A stretch of 50,092 nt of DNA from Nemertoderma westbladi (lineage: Eukaryota; Xenacoelomorpha; Nemertodermatida; Nemertodermatidae). Each line of letters opens with the position of its first letter. Within the stretch, counting starts at the first letter, position 1. Location of the stretch: the NCBI GenBank assembly GCA_032718475.1, contig JAUCBJ010009080.1:1-50092 (forward strand), in the 5' to 3' direction. Both the position numbers and the translations under genes were made by a program. The notes under the pieces are model-generated. The model made no database searches. It saw only the letters and a list, made by a program, of their open reading frames with translations, and was not told where the DNA came from. Positions 12,241 to 25,600 of this stretch are shown here, piece by piece.

Positions 12241-14580
12241 GGGACTTGGTATTCAGTGGGCGTTATAGAGATGTTGTAACTCAAAAGGATGTATAGGGGC
12301 GTGGTACTCAGTGGGCGTTATAGAGATGTTGTAACTCAAAAGGATGTATAGGGGCGTGGTACTCAGTGGGCGTTATAGAGATGTTGTAACTCAAAAGGAT
12401 GTATAGGAGCGTGGTACTCAGGGGGCGTTATAGAGATGTTGGAACTCAAAAGGATGTATATGGGCGTGGTACTCAGTGGGCGTTATAGAGATGTTGGAAC
12501 TCAAAAGGATGTATAGGGGCGTGGTACTCAGTGGGCGTTATAGAGATTTTGTAACTCAAAAGGATGTATAAGGGCGTGGTACTCAGTGGGCGTTATAGAG
12601 ATGTTGTAACTCAAAAGGATGTATAGGCATAGGGGCGTGGTACTCAGTGGGCGTTATAGAGATGTTGTAACTCAAAAGGATGTATAGGAGCGTGGTACTC
12701 AGGGGGCGTTATAGAGATGTTGGAACTCAAAAGGATGTATATGGGCGTGGTACTCAGTGGGCGTTATAGAGATGTTGGAACTCAAAAGGATGTATAGGAG
12801 CGTATGGTACTCAGTGGGCGTTATAGAGATATTGTAGCTCAAAAGGATGTATATGGGCGTGGTACTCAGGGGGCGTTATAGAGATGTTGGAACTCAAAAG
12901 GATGTATAGGGGCGTGGTACTCAGTGGGCGTTATAGAGATGTTGTAACTCAAAAGGATGTATAGGGGCGTGGTACTCAGTGGGCGTTATAGAGATGTTGT
13001 AACTCAAAAGGATGTATAGGGACGTGGTACTCAGGGGGCGTTATAGAGATGTTGGAACCCAATAGGGTTTGGGACTTGGTATTCAGTGGGCGTTATAGAG
13101 ATGTTGTAACTCAAAAGGATGTATAGTATAGGAGCGTGGTACTCAGTGGGCGTTATAGAGATGTTGTAACTCAAAAGGATGTATATGGGCGTGGTACTCA
13201 GAGGGCGTTATAGAGATGTTGTAACTCAAAAGGATGTATATGGGCGTGGTACTCAGTGGTAGTTATAGAGATGTTGTAACTCAAAAGGATGTATAGGGGC
13301 GTATGGTACTCAGTGGGCGTTATATAGATGTTGTAACTCAAAAGGATGTATAGTATAGGAGCGTGGTACTCAGTGGGCGTTATAGAGATGTTGTAACTCA
13401 AAAGGATGTATAGGACGCGTTATAGAGATGTTGTAACTCAAAAGGATGTATATGGGCGTGGTACTCAGTGGGCGTTATAGAGATGTTGTAACTCAAAAGG
13501 ATGTATATGGGCGTGGTACTCAGTGGTAGTTATAGAGATGTTGTAACTCAAAAGGATGTATAGGGGCGTATGGTACTCAGTGGGCGTTATATAGATGTTG
13601 TAACTCAAAAGGATGTATAGGGGCGTGGTACTCAGTGGGCGTTATAGAGATGTTGTAACTCAAAAGGATGTATAGGAGCGTGGTACTCAGTGGGCGTTAT
13701 ATAGATGTTGTAACTCAAAAGGATGTATATGGGCGTGGTACTCAGTGGGCGATATAGAGATGTTGTAACTCAAAAGGATGTATAGGAGCGTGGTACTCAG
13801 GGGGCGTTATAGAGATGTTGGAACTCAAAAGGATGTATAGGAACGTATGGTACTCAGTGGGCGTTATAGAGATGTTGTAACTCAAAAGGATGTATAGGGG
13901 CGTGGTACTCAGTGGGCGTTATAGAGATGTTGTAACTCAAAAGGATATATAGGGGCGTGGTACTCAGTGGGCGTTATAGAGATGTTGTAACTCAAAAGGA
14001 TGTATAGGGGCGTGGTACTCAGTGGGCGTTATAGAGATGTTGGAACCCAATAGGGGTTTGGGACTTGGTATTCAGTGGGCGTTATAGAGATGTTGTAACT
14101 CAAAAGGATGAATAGGGGCGTGGTACTCAGTGGGCGTTATAGAGATGTTGGAACCCAATAGGGGTTTGGGACTTGGTATTCAGTGGGCGTTATAGAGATG
14201 TTGTAACTCAAAAGGATGAATAGGGGCGTATGGTACTCAGTGGGCGTTATAGAGATGTTGGAACCCAATAGGGGTTTGGGACTTGGTATTCAGTGGGCGT
14301 TATAGAGATGTTGTAACTCAAAAGGATGTATAGGGCGTGGTACTCAGTGGGCGTTATAGAGATGTAACTCAAAAGGATGTATAGGGGCGTGGTACTCAGT
14401 GGGCGTTATAGAGATGTTGTAACTCAAAAGGTTGTATAGGGGCGTGGTACTCAGTGGGCGTTATAGAGATGTTGTAACTCAAAAGGATGTATAGGGGCGT
14501 GGTACTCAGTGGGCGTTATAGAGATGTTGTAACTCAAAAGGATGTATAGGGGCGTGGTACTCAGTGGGCGTTATAGAGAT

Positions 14581-16122
14581 GTTGGAACCCAATAGGGTTT
14601 GGGACTTGGTATTCAGTGGGCGTTATAGAGATGTTGTAACTCAAAAGGATGTATATGGGCGTGGTACTCAGTGGGAGTTATAGAGACGTTGTAAGTCAAA
14701 AGGATGTATAGGGGCGTATGGTACTCAGTGGGCGTTATAGAGATGTTGTAACTCAAAAGGATGTATAGGGGCGTGGTACTCAGTGGGCGTTATAGAGATG
14801 TTGTAACTCAAAAGGATGTATAGGAGCGTGGTACTCAGTGGGCGTTATAGAGATGTTGTAACTCAAAAGGATGTATATGGGCGTGGTACTCAGTGGGCGT
14901 TATAGGGATGTTGTAACTCAAAAGGATGTATAGGAGCGTGGTACTCAGGGGGCGTTATAGAGATGTTGGAACTCAAAAGGATGTATATGGGCGTGGTACT
15001 CAGTGGGCGTTATAGAGATATTGGAACTCAAAAGGATGTATAGGAGCGTATGGTACTCAGTGGGCGTTATAGAGATATTGTAACTCAAAAGGATGTATAT
15101 GGGCGTGGTACTCAGGGGGCGTTATAGAGATGTTGGAACTCAAAAGGATGTATAGGGGCGTGGTACTCAGTGGGCGTTATAGAGATGTTGTAACTCAAAA
15201 GGATGTATAGGGGCGTGGTACTCAGTGGGCGTTATAGAGATGTTGTAACTCAAAAGGATGTATAGGGGCGTGGTACTCAGTGGGCGTTATAGAGATGTTG
15301 TAACTCAAAAGGATGTATAGGGGCGTGGTACTCAGTGGGCGTTATAGAGATGTTGGAACCCAATAGGGTTTGGGACTTGGTATTCAGTGGGCGTTATAGA
15401 GATGTTGTAACTCAAAAGGATGTATATGGGCGTGGTACTCAGTGGGAGTTATAGAGACGTTGTAAGTCAAAAGGATGTATAGGGGCGTATGGTACTCAGT
15501 GGGCGTTATAGAGATGTTGTAACTCAAAAGGATGTATAGGGGCGTGGTACTCAGTGGGCGTTATAGAGATGTTGTAACTCAAAAGGATGTATAGGAGCGT
15601 GGTACTCAGTGGGCGTTATAGAGATGTTGTAACTCAAAAGGATGTATATGGGCGTGGTACTCAGTGGGCGTTATAGGGATGTTGTAACTCAAAAGGATGT
15701 ATATGGGCGTGGTACTCAGTGGGCGTTATAGGGATGTTGGAACTCAAAAGGATGTATATGGGCGTGGTACTCAGTGGGCGTTATAGAGATATTGGAACTC
15801 AAAAGGATGTATAGGAGCGTATGGTACTCAGTGGGCGTTATAGAGATATTGTAACTCAAAAGGATGTATATGGGCGTGGTACTCAGGGGGCGTTATAGAG
15901 ATGTTGGAACTCAAAAGGATGTATAGGGGCGTGGTACTCAGTGGGCGTTATAGAGATGTTGTAACTCAAAAGGATGTATAGGGGCGTGGTACTCAGTGGG
16001 CGTTATAGAGATGTTGTAACTCAAAAGGATGTATAGGGGCGTGGTACTCAGTGGGCGTTATAGAGATGTTGTAACTCAAAAGGATGTATAGGGGCGTGGT
16101 ACTCAGTGGGCGTTATAGAGAT
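14581..16122. repeat. 771-bp duplication inside the 55-bp array
   Basis: The gttggaaccc monomer at 14581 recurs at 15352, and the gtaagtcaaa variant at 14691 recurs at 15462, both 771 bp apart (14 units plus one base). The right boundary is approximate. Confidence 0.75.
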
Positions 16123-16302
16123 GTTGTAACTCAAAAGGTTGTATATGGGCGTGGTACTCAGGGGGCGTTATAGAGATGTTGTAACTCAAAAGGATGTATA
16201 GGGGCGTGGTACTCAGTGGGCGTTATAGAGATGTTGTAACTCAAAAGGATGTATAGGGGCGTGGTACTCAGTGGGCGTTATAGAGATGTTGGAACTCAAT
16301 GG

Positions 16303-16665
16303 TTGTGAACATTATCGGCATGTGAATCATTCATATAGTAGATAATTAAGAGGTTTGGAATTGAAGCTGTTTATAATGCTATGAAAATATGTTTCGTTTT
16401 ATAATTATTTGTACAAGATTTTTTAACAAACTAATCATATTTTACAGAATGAAAATGTTACATGTATTGAGATGAGCTTTACTATGTTGAATAAATAGTG
16501 AGTTACCAACTTACATCCAATTAACACTGAATAGGAATTTCAGCGTAATTATCAGGTATGTATAATTTAATTTAACTATTACTATGTTCTATTAAGTGGT
16601 AATTCACGAAAAAACCCAGTTCGTAATTCATAAACAAATACTACAATATATCATTGAGTAGTAAA
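16303..16665 (+). promoter_or_regulatory. AT-rich leader upstream of the transposon gene
   Basis: A unique 363-bp stretch lies between the last 55-bp monomer and the ATG. An in-frame stop at 16624-16626 shuts the reading frame upstream, so the protein cannot extend further without splicing. AT-rich TATA-like stretches occur near 16370 and 16398, but none is convincing enough to name as the TATA box. It presumably holds the promoter and 5' untranslated region, unless transcription starts in the satellite. Confidence 0.4.
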
Positions 16666-19600
16666 ATGGCTAAAAGAAAACAAAAGTGTAGTAAGTGCGG
16701 AAGCTCAAAACATAATATTAGAACATGTTCTATGTGGAAGGACATAAAAGTTCCTCTAATGGAACAAGTGGAACTGGTTGAGCAACCTCAAGGAGAGAAA
16801 GAGCAATGGATGGAACAGATGGAACATAGGGAGGAACAGCAACAGGATGAACAGATGAATAATGGGGAGGAACTGCAACAGGAGCAACAGATGGAGAATG
16901 GGGAGGAACAGATGGAGAATGGGGAGGAACAGGTAGATAATGTGGAGGAACAGCAACAGGAGGAACAGGTATATAATGCAGAGGAACAGCATCATGAAGA
17001 ACATATGGAGAATGGGGAGGAACAGGTAGAGAAGGCGGAGGAACAGCAACAGGAGGAACAGGTAGAGAATGCGGGGGAACAGCAACAGGAAGAACAGATG
17101 GAGAATGGGGAGGAACAGCAACAGGAGCAACAGATGGAGAATGGGGAGGAACAGATGGGGAATGGGGAGGAACAGGTAGATAATGTGGAGGAACAGCAAC
17201 AGGAGGAACAGGTAGAGAATGCGGAGGAACAGCATCAGGAAGAACAGATGGAGAATGGGGAGGAACAGGTAGAGAATGCGGAGGAACAGCAACAGGAAGA
17301 ACAGATGGAGAATGGGGAGGAACAGCAGCAGGAGCAACAGATGGAGAATGGGGAGGAACAGCAACAGGAGCAACAGATGGAGAATGGAGAGGAACAGATT
17401 GAGAATGGGGAGGAACAGGTAGAGAATGTGGAGGAACAGCAACAGGAGGAACAGGTAGAGAATGCAGGGGAACAGCAACAGGAGGAACAGATAGAGAATG
17501 CAGAGGAACAGCAACAGGAGGAACAGGTAGAGAATGCAGATGAACAGCAACAGGAAGAACAGTCGGAGAATCGGAAGGAACAGCAACAGGAGCAACAGAT
17601 GGAGAATGGGGAGGAACAGCAACAGGATGAACAGATGGAACACGGGGAGGGACATCAAGGGGATGAGCAGGGAGATTGGGAGGAGGTACATCGAAGAGGA
17701 AGAAAAAGGGGCCAGGATAGCCAAGGAGGTCAACGAAGGAGAAGAAGAGAAGGAACACCTCCTGAATTTCACGCAGAGCCAGGGACGCAACATAAAGATA
17801 CAGCCAGTGAGGGGGGGCAGTACCAGAGTAGGACAGGGCCATCGAGAACGCAATTTATTGTGCTGCAAGGCTCCAATAATTGTCCTCCACAGGAATGGCT
17901 TGATATCACATGCCAGTTAAATGGTCTACATATACAACCCAATCGAGGTGGTGGGGATTGTTTGTACTATTCAATTTTACAAGGTTTAGACATGCATGAT
18001 TTTAACCGGCATTACACCGTAGCATCACTACGCAAGCTTTCGGCAGATGAGATGGAGAGAAATCCCCTCCCTTATGCTAACCGGTTTATTCCACCTACTC
18101 CTGATGAGATAGCTGGTATGCATCCCCGACCTGCCAGTAACTTTCATAATTTTGTCTCATCAACACGACGGTCAGAATGGGGAACAGAATTAAATTTAAT
18201 ATCACTGGCAAATTGCCTGCCAGTAAGTATCTGTTTGCTATCAACAGAATCTCGAGGGGTCCTACATTTCGGCGATAGCCCAGGTGTTATTTATGTTGCT
18301 CACTGGCCAGGACATTTTGCAGCACTCCAGCCTGGAACATACAGTGGGTGTAATTCCATTCCACATACTAGGCATCATCAGAATTTGCCGACAGATAATC
18401 AACCATCAGCATCAGGAGTAGGTTCCAATACTTCAGACACTACAAACCACCATCCAACACCAAGTGATCAACCAACAACATTCGGAAACCTTCCACATAG
18501 AACACCACAACAACCAGCAGCCACCATTCCGAATCACAGAGGACATCCCATCAGACCACCTCAGCCACTACACAGCTCTCAAGCACCACCAATTATAACT
18601 ACAGAACCTCATAATTTCGAAGTGCCACCAACCACAGCTGCAGAACCTCAAAATAGATCCGCAGCCACACCAACTGCAGCTGAAGAATCTCGAAATAGAT
18701 GTACAGCAACACCAACTAACAACCCGATGGCACAAATTTCTTCGGATCTCCCTTCAAATGAGTCATCACTTTGTGACTGTTGCCAACGTCATTCCACTCA
18801 TATATATGACCTTCAAATCATTTCACGAGACCCCTGTAAAGGGAAGAAATATGGCCGTCTTATACAGCGAAGACCTTACCTACTTCCTGTATGCTGCATG
18901 CAGTGCAATACCTACCTAAACCAAGACAATACTCATATACGTAGTAATTGGAACATAATGTGGCCTGCTGTTTTATATACATGCCTTTCATCTGAGACAT
19001 TAATGCCACAAACTAAACATACTGAATTATGGCACCAAATTCCCCCATCAATACAAGAAATGTGGTCCTCACTTCCATTAGTTCCATCATTTGTAACAAG
19101 ATTTAAAGATTTTACACCACAAATTCGAGAATTTCAACACAATATTTCTGCCAATACATTGGGAAGCCTTAGAAAGGCCCTGAACAGGGAATGTTTTCCA
19201 GAAGTTAAGTGTCCCCTTGGTTGTTGGCAGTGGATTGATAAATGCAAAAATGTGTCTTTTCTGGACTACCTAGCATATGCAAACATTGTGACACTCCCTC
19301 AATCAAACAGAGAAAACTTCCGTTCAGCCAGATCAGACTGGCCACAATGTCCACGTCAGTATCTTTTAAAGTGGAACATCACCCCTGGCATTGTTGTAGA
19401 TAAGAAAGAGGGACTTTCTGTGTTGGTCTGCGAAGACCATAAATCAATGAAACAACAAGTCATTCATTTACAAACAAATCCATTTTATGAAGATGGTGCT
19501 GTTCAATCAGTTGAAGTGTTTGCTCCTGCAACTTTGACTCCAAATGTTGTCAGACAGGGCAGACTCAACAAGTGGAACAGCTCTAACTATGTCATCAACT

Positions 19601-22600
19601 GCATTGGTGGTTATCATGGTTTGTCGACATTTACTCTTGGTGCTTCTGAATTGGATTCTCCCCCAATTGGACAGCAGCAGATACTAAGAGAGGGTTTATG
19701 TCTGAAATATAGAGATGACATACGGGAGACATATCTCAATAGCACATGGGGAGGTGCTAGTAATATAGTAAGATCGAAACTAAGTGGTCTAGAGAACAGC
19801 AGAATGACACCTGTTGGTGACGATCTTAAGAAATGTCTTGATGGTGGATCTTACCTATCCATAGGTGATTCTTTTCACATCTGGAAAATATGTCGACTAC
19901 AATATGAAAAACAGGAGACTCAAAGTACCAATGTCAAATATCTGTTTCAGGCAGAAAGCTTAACATTATCTATTGTTCATCCAATGAATGATGTTGGGGC
20001 TTACCCATTTAGAGTAAATATTTCTTCTATCTATGATTCTCTTGGAACTGCCATTACCACTATTCTTCTTTACAACCGAAGGATCCATCAGCTTTGTCTT
20101 GAAAAGTATATATCAGATAATGATAATTTCTTGGGTTGGGTACTTGCTACAGTGGCTACATTATCAGGATTAAACTGGCCATCAAAATCCTGCAACAAAA
20201 ATATTGTCTTTGACAAAATCGCCAAGGATCCGTGCGTATTATCAAATTCAGATGCTCCATATATAGACAAAGTTATTAAATTACTGCTTCGGTTATCTAA
20301 TACTTCAGCACTACGAACAATTGACGAGATAATAAGCCGTTCGGAGACTCGTCCTGATTTATATGAATTAGTAATATGCCAGAACACTGCCTCTCCAGGG
20401 ATTCAACCAAAAACACGTATTGGAGAGTTTAGCCTGATGTTGGTATTAACAGAGGACAAAGAGGACTCTATTATTTTCCGCTGGGAGCCGACTATGCGGT
20501 TTTGGTGTATTGGGAAAGGAGGCAATAGAGTAGCGACTACAGCTTGCAACAAAACATCCTGGTTCCATACTTGGCGACTGGCCTTATACATCAATACCAA
20601 TACCAATGAACATCGAGATGATATCATTAAAAGATCTCTAGGTGGCCAACGGCGGATAACCTGTGGAAAGCATGGTCTACATCTAATAAATGAGCCCAGA
20701 GTTTCCAATGTCAAATGTGCAGTTGAGAAATGTCGCAAACCTGCAAACCATCGCTGTCCTTATGGAATATTATCATACCATTGCCTTGTTGCTGTATGCC
20801 TGAAGCATTTCCGAATATATTCCATTAGTGATGCCTCAATAATCACAATCAGGTATCACCAAACTCCGCTATTTGACAACCAACCAATAGATCTCAATCA
20901 AGGCGAAATAGATTCTGATGCAGAATTGGAGGAACTCTTACTTGATGTCAACATTGATAACGGACATCAAAGCGATGAAGTACATGACAATTCTGGAATA
21001 GTGATTCCTGAAAATCCAGAGGAAGACTCAGATTGGGAGTATTTGGAAGATCTTCAGAACTTCTTGACAGATGAAAACACTCTCCCATCAGGAGATATAC
21101 CATCTTCTGCAAATAGCAGAAAACAACTGTTCCCTGTTACTGGAGCTCATCATTTTCCGAGCCACTGTCTTCTTAATGATGTTTATGGAATACTTCACCG
21201 AGAACATTCGAAGCATCCAAGTGCTAAGAAAGCACAGCTACTGAACGAAATTGTAGCCAAGAATTCTGCCCCATCAACTTCTTTATTATACCCAGAAGGA
21301 AACATATTTCCCACAACCTTCTGGTTTAACCATAGTGGATCCATTATAGGTGCAATACCTCATCATATATTTAGCTCAAAGAAAGAGGCAACATATAATA
21401 AAAAATCATGCCACAATGTGTCATCTAACAAAGATATGTTAATGATTAGATTGCGAGATGGTGATTTATCGACCTCCCATGATTTGAACTACCTACACTG
21501 GGTTGCAGATATGCGCATGAATATAAAGTTAAATAACCGCCCATCTTCTGTCTTTTTTAATCGAGGTTTAGAATTCCTTGATGAATCACGTGCAACAAAA
21601 GTTAATATTCATGATACACCACTAGAATTTGAAGAATCTAATAGTAGTAGAGTTGTGAAAGAACTGGCAGCTCTCATAAATAAATATCCATGGTCGTATT
21701 TTTTCACTATAACAGCTAATGAAAGTTCGACTATGGGACTTGCACCAATCATTCAGTCAATGAAAGATTTTTGTGAAGAAACTGATTCGGAGTATAGCAA
21801 CATTTATGATGCCAATGTGGTACTCATTTGTAGGGCATGGGAACGAGTGGCACAGTATATGTTGGACTATATTGAAACCAGTCCTGAAGAAAGGCTCGGT
21901 CCAGTCCACCATATGTTTGCCCGTGCAGAGTTTCAGGATCAGGGAGCCAGAGGAAACAAGTGCCATTTCCATGGAGGCATTTCCCTATTACCAGAACCAA
22001 TCCAGACCACCATGGGCCGTGTGACATGTGATCCTGACCGTCTGCCTTTTGGACCGGAGGATTTCCACAACTTGCTGGATGCTGGAATTGTAGATTCATG
22101 GGAGGATTTTCATCAAGCTAAAAGTATAGTAGAAATGGTAACAATACATAACTGTAAAGCAGCTTCTGAAAGATGTCACAAACGAAAGGACAAAGACGGT
22201 AATAAAATCTGCAGGGTACCATCACATCCAACAAGTTCCTCTAATTGGTTTCAAGTAAAGAAAGATCTTTATTCAAAAGAAATCTATACAATTCTGGAGG
22301 AGATTGGACTTGCACAGAGAGTTCTAAACAAAGAATATCAGCTGGAATGGGAACTGGCTCCTAATCTAACTGCAGGGCGTTATCATTATTCAACAAGGAG
22401 CCCTCCAACATATTTACCAACCATTGCCGAAATCGCCTTAGCTCTGAGGAGCTCTTTTAATTGTCAGGTCACTGACCGTAAATTTTCCAGCTCTTATTTG
22501 TGTAAATATATAGGAGGTAAGGAAGAGAGGAGGCAAATAAAGGTGTTTGGTACAAAGAACCCTGATGTAGTAAGGACAGAAGTTGGGGAGCAAGAAAACA

Positions 22601-25600
22601 TTAAAATATCAGGGGTTAAAATAAACCAAACCATTGAGAAAGAGAAAGCAACAAATTCTCGTGAGATTGGAATACCAGAGCTAGCCAGATTTGCGCTTGG
22701 GTATCCATACACACGATGTACCGCAGACTTCGTTCATATAAGCACTCTTCCCCCTGAGTATCGATCAGCTGTTTCTGCAAATAAATCTAACGAACAAATT
22801 GAGGGTTCATATGGTACCTACATCGCCAGCATTGAAACTAGGATCAATCTTCCTCAATGGCGTCACTTCTCTCACAGCCAACAAAGGCTTATACGTGAGT
22901 ATGTCTCATCAAATTATAAACTTGGTAACACTGAGCGGTTTAATATACGCCCTCCAGAAATTTCCATAGTAAATAAGCTAATTGACTATCATGAAATATT
23001 TGTCATCAAGAGTAAATTGCCATCGCATTTTGTAAATGATGATATTCACCAGCAGCAATGGATAGATGGCCTCAACAACCAAGTTAAAATACGCAGCTGT
23101 GCAATTACCAGGGCCATCAACTACATACAAAGTCAGCCAGAGAAAGAGGGGAAGAATGACATTTTGATTCTTCTTAATGATATTCAAGTCGAAGATATTG
23201 ATGGCAATCTCCACAAACGTTTTGTAGTTTATAGCAAGGAAACCATTGCTGTAATACCAAACATAGGTGCAAGTCATCGTATTAAATTTCTGTACCATAT
23301 CATATTAACTCTCGGCCAATTCATAACAGAACTAGATATAATGGAAGTCGCATCATTTCCAAAGGCATTCCAGAATGCAGGCCTAATCATTGACCACAAT
23401 AATCCAACACAGGATGAGGCAAACAATATACTCAGAAGATATGTTGACGAGCAACTCCAGACATATTGCTTTGGTGCAAAACAGTTTGAGCAATACTTGA
23501 ACAATGCTAAATCTGCTATAGACGAAATCCTTTTGTCAGATGGACGTATATCTTGTGATGTCCCTTCGGTATCATATATAGCTCTTCGTGAAGAAACATC
23601 AGAGCGTATCTATACAATCGAAAGATCGCGGAAATTGTATCTGGTGGAAACAAACCATAGCGATCTTGTCACAAAGATGCACCTCCCAACCACTGAAGCT
23701 TTTATGGAGGCCACATTCGATGATCCCTTAAATTGGGATCCAGAATTGCCAGTAGCCGCACACCAATCAATGGCTTCCCAAACTGAACAAAACAATGCAC
23801 TGCAAACCATAAAACAATTGGTCCACAAATTTTTAAATCCATCCACTGATCAATTACCCAAGTTTTTACTGATAACTGGACCACCAGGTTGTGGAAAGAC
23901 TTTGCTCATACAAATTGCGACCTTGTATGTCATATCACTGGGTCTCAATACTGCACTTCTTTCACTGACAAGTGAACGTTCAAGAACACTTGGTGGATTC
24001 CACATACATATTGCATTTCCCGTACCAAGTAAGAGTTTGAAACATGCACATCCCCATATTCTAGCAAAGCAATGTATACAAAGTCTTAAAAAAGACCCAA
24101 TGAAACTAATCTTATTGAAACGTACTAATGTCTTTATATTGGAAGAGGTAGGGCTAATCTCGGCGGAATTTTATGGTATTCTAGATACCACAATGAAGAA
24201 TATCATGAATAATGATCTACCATTTGGTGGTAAACTGCTTATAATGAATGGGGACCAACATCAACTGCCTCCTATTGATGGTCGGCCCATATTTATGTCA
24301 ACAAACCTTATAACTTCCTTCCAGGTAATTCAGCTAAAACATTATGTACGTGCAGCCTCCGATATGAATCTCCAAAATTGCTTGGAATCAATGAGGCAGA
24401 CAGTAATTCCACCATTACAACAAAATGAGATTCTAAACACCATAATGGCAAAAGCCAAATTTGTTAATACATGGAGTGATGTACCCCAAGAAGCAATGCG
24501 AATAGTAGGATCACGAAAGGCAGAAGCAAAAGTGGTTAAAGAATTCCTACAAAGAAAGACCTCAGATAGGAATACTCGTACTGTTGTATCTAAATCAAAA
24601 GATGAAGTACAACACCACTATGATTGGGCTCCAGCTAGTACATATGTAACGCAGCAGTTGAACCGTCATTGTTTGGAGCCGGAAGAGTTGGTACTGTTCG
24701 AAGGTGCCATCACAAGGTTGACCCGCAACCACCAGCAGGGGAACACCCAATACTCCCAAGGTCAAGTTGCCGTTGTGCAGAACATCCCTGAAGAGTTTAA
24801 TGAAGATGCCCTGGTAACTGTAGCACTGGTTCCACCAGGGGTACGGAATTTATTGCCAGTTTTAGCTTCATGGCAACGTGTTTCATTGGGGCGTACTACG
24901 ACCATACCATCAATAGTTGGGGTTCAACTTCTTCAAGGTCGAAGAACTCAATATCCACTTCGATACTTTATTGCAAATACAATACATCGAATAATGGGTG
25001 AAACTTGCCCTATAGCTGCAACTCAAATTTCATCAGCAGAACGGATATTTAGGCTCTGGGAGAGAGAGCAGCTTTTAGTTCTAATTTCACGAGTACCTGC
25101 ATTCCAGTATTTATATTTTGTTGGACCCAGAGCAGAGACACGTCAGGCATTGGCTGAAACATTATCACGTACATCAATGTGGGCTGGTCCTATTGAAGAA
25201 CGTTTAACAGCTCTTGATATCCATAACACTAACCCACAACGTGTTATTACTGATGTTCAACACCCTCTACGGCCATTTTACAGAGAAATTCCTGAATCGG
25301 AGACTGGTTATGTGTATATGCTAATATCAACTGCGCACCCATCCATAAGCTATATAGGTCAAACTGGTAGGAGTATGTTGACTAGACTACGCGAACACAA
25401 CAGTGGAAATGGCTCCATATTCACCAACCGAACCGAGTTCCATCCGTGGGCAATCTTTGCCTACATATGTCAATTTCCTTCGGAGGCTGAAGAAGAAAGA
25501 ACTGCACGACGAATGGATGTAGAGAGATTCGTCCATAGAAATATTCGCCGAAACAGCGGTCCTCAATACGTTCTAAATCAATTAATTCGAATTGTTGCAG

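Larger units (their letters stand above)
4000..16302. repeat. 55-bp satellite array, about 220 copies
   Basis: A 55-bp unit, recognisable by ctcagtgggcgttatagaga and aactcaaaaggatgtatagg, repeats head to tail for 12.3 kb. A second monomer type of about 53-54 bp (seed aataggggtttgggacttgg) is interspersed. Common variants end in ggggc, ggagc or atgggc before gtggtact. The first monomers (4005-4090) are the most diverged, as is usual at array edges, and the last ends about 363 bp before the gene's ATG. The period is not a multiple of three and no coding capacity is evident. Confidence 0.97.

Noticed and set aside
4000-16302. CRISPR array
   Set aside because: The repeats are contiguous with no unique spacers, there are no cas genes, and the DNA is eukaryotic; this is a satellite.
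4000-16302. tRNA-like A box (ctcagtggg) in the 55-bp monomer
   Set aside because: No acceptable B box is present in the same or next monomer, so a polymerase III origin is not supported.
16654-16665. TTG start four codons upstream of the ATG
   Set aside because: Eukaryotic initiation at TTG is unlikely, and the ATG at 16666 has a strong context (A at -3, G at +4).
16730-17868. Two overlapping minus-strand frames of 370 codons each
   Set aside because: They mirror the Q/E-coding minisatellite. The peptides are Pro/His/Val or Leu/Ile/Phe low-complexity with no domain, and the plus frame runs on into clear catalytic domains.
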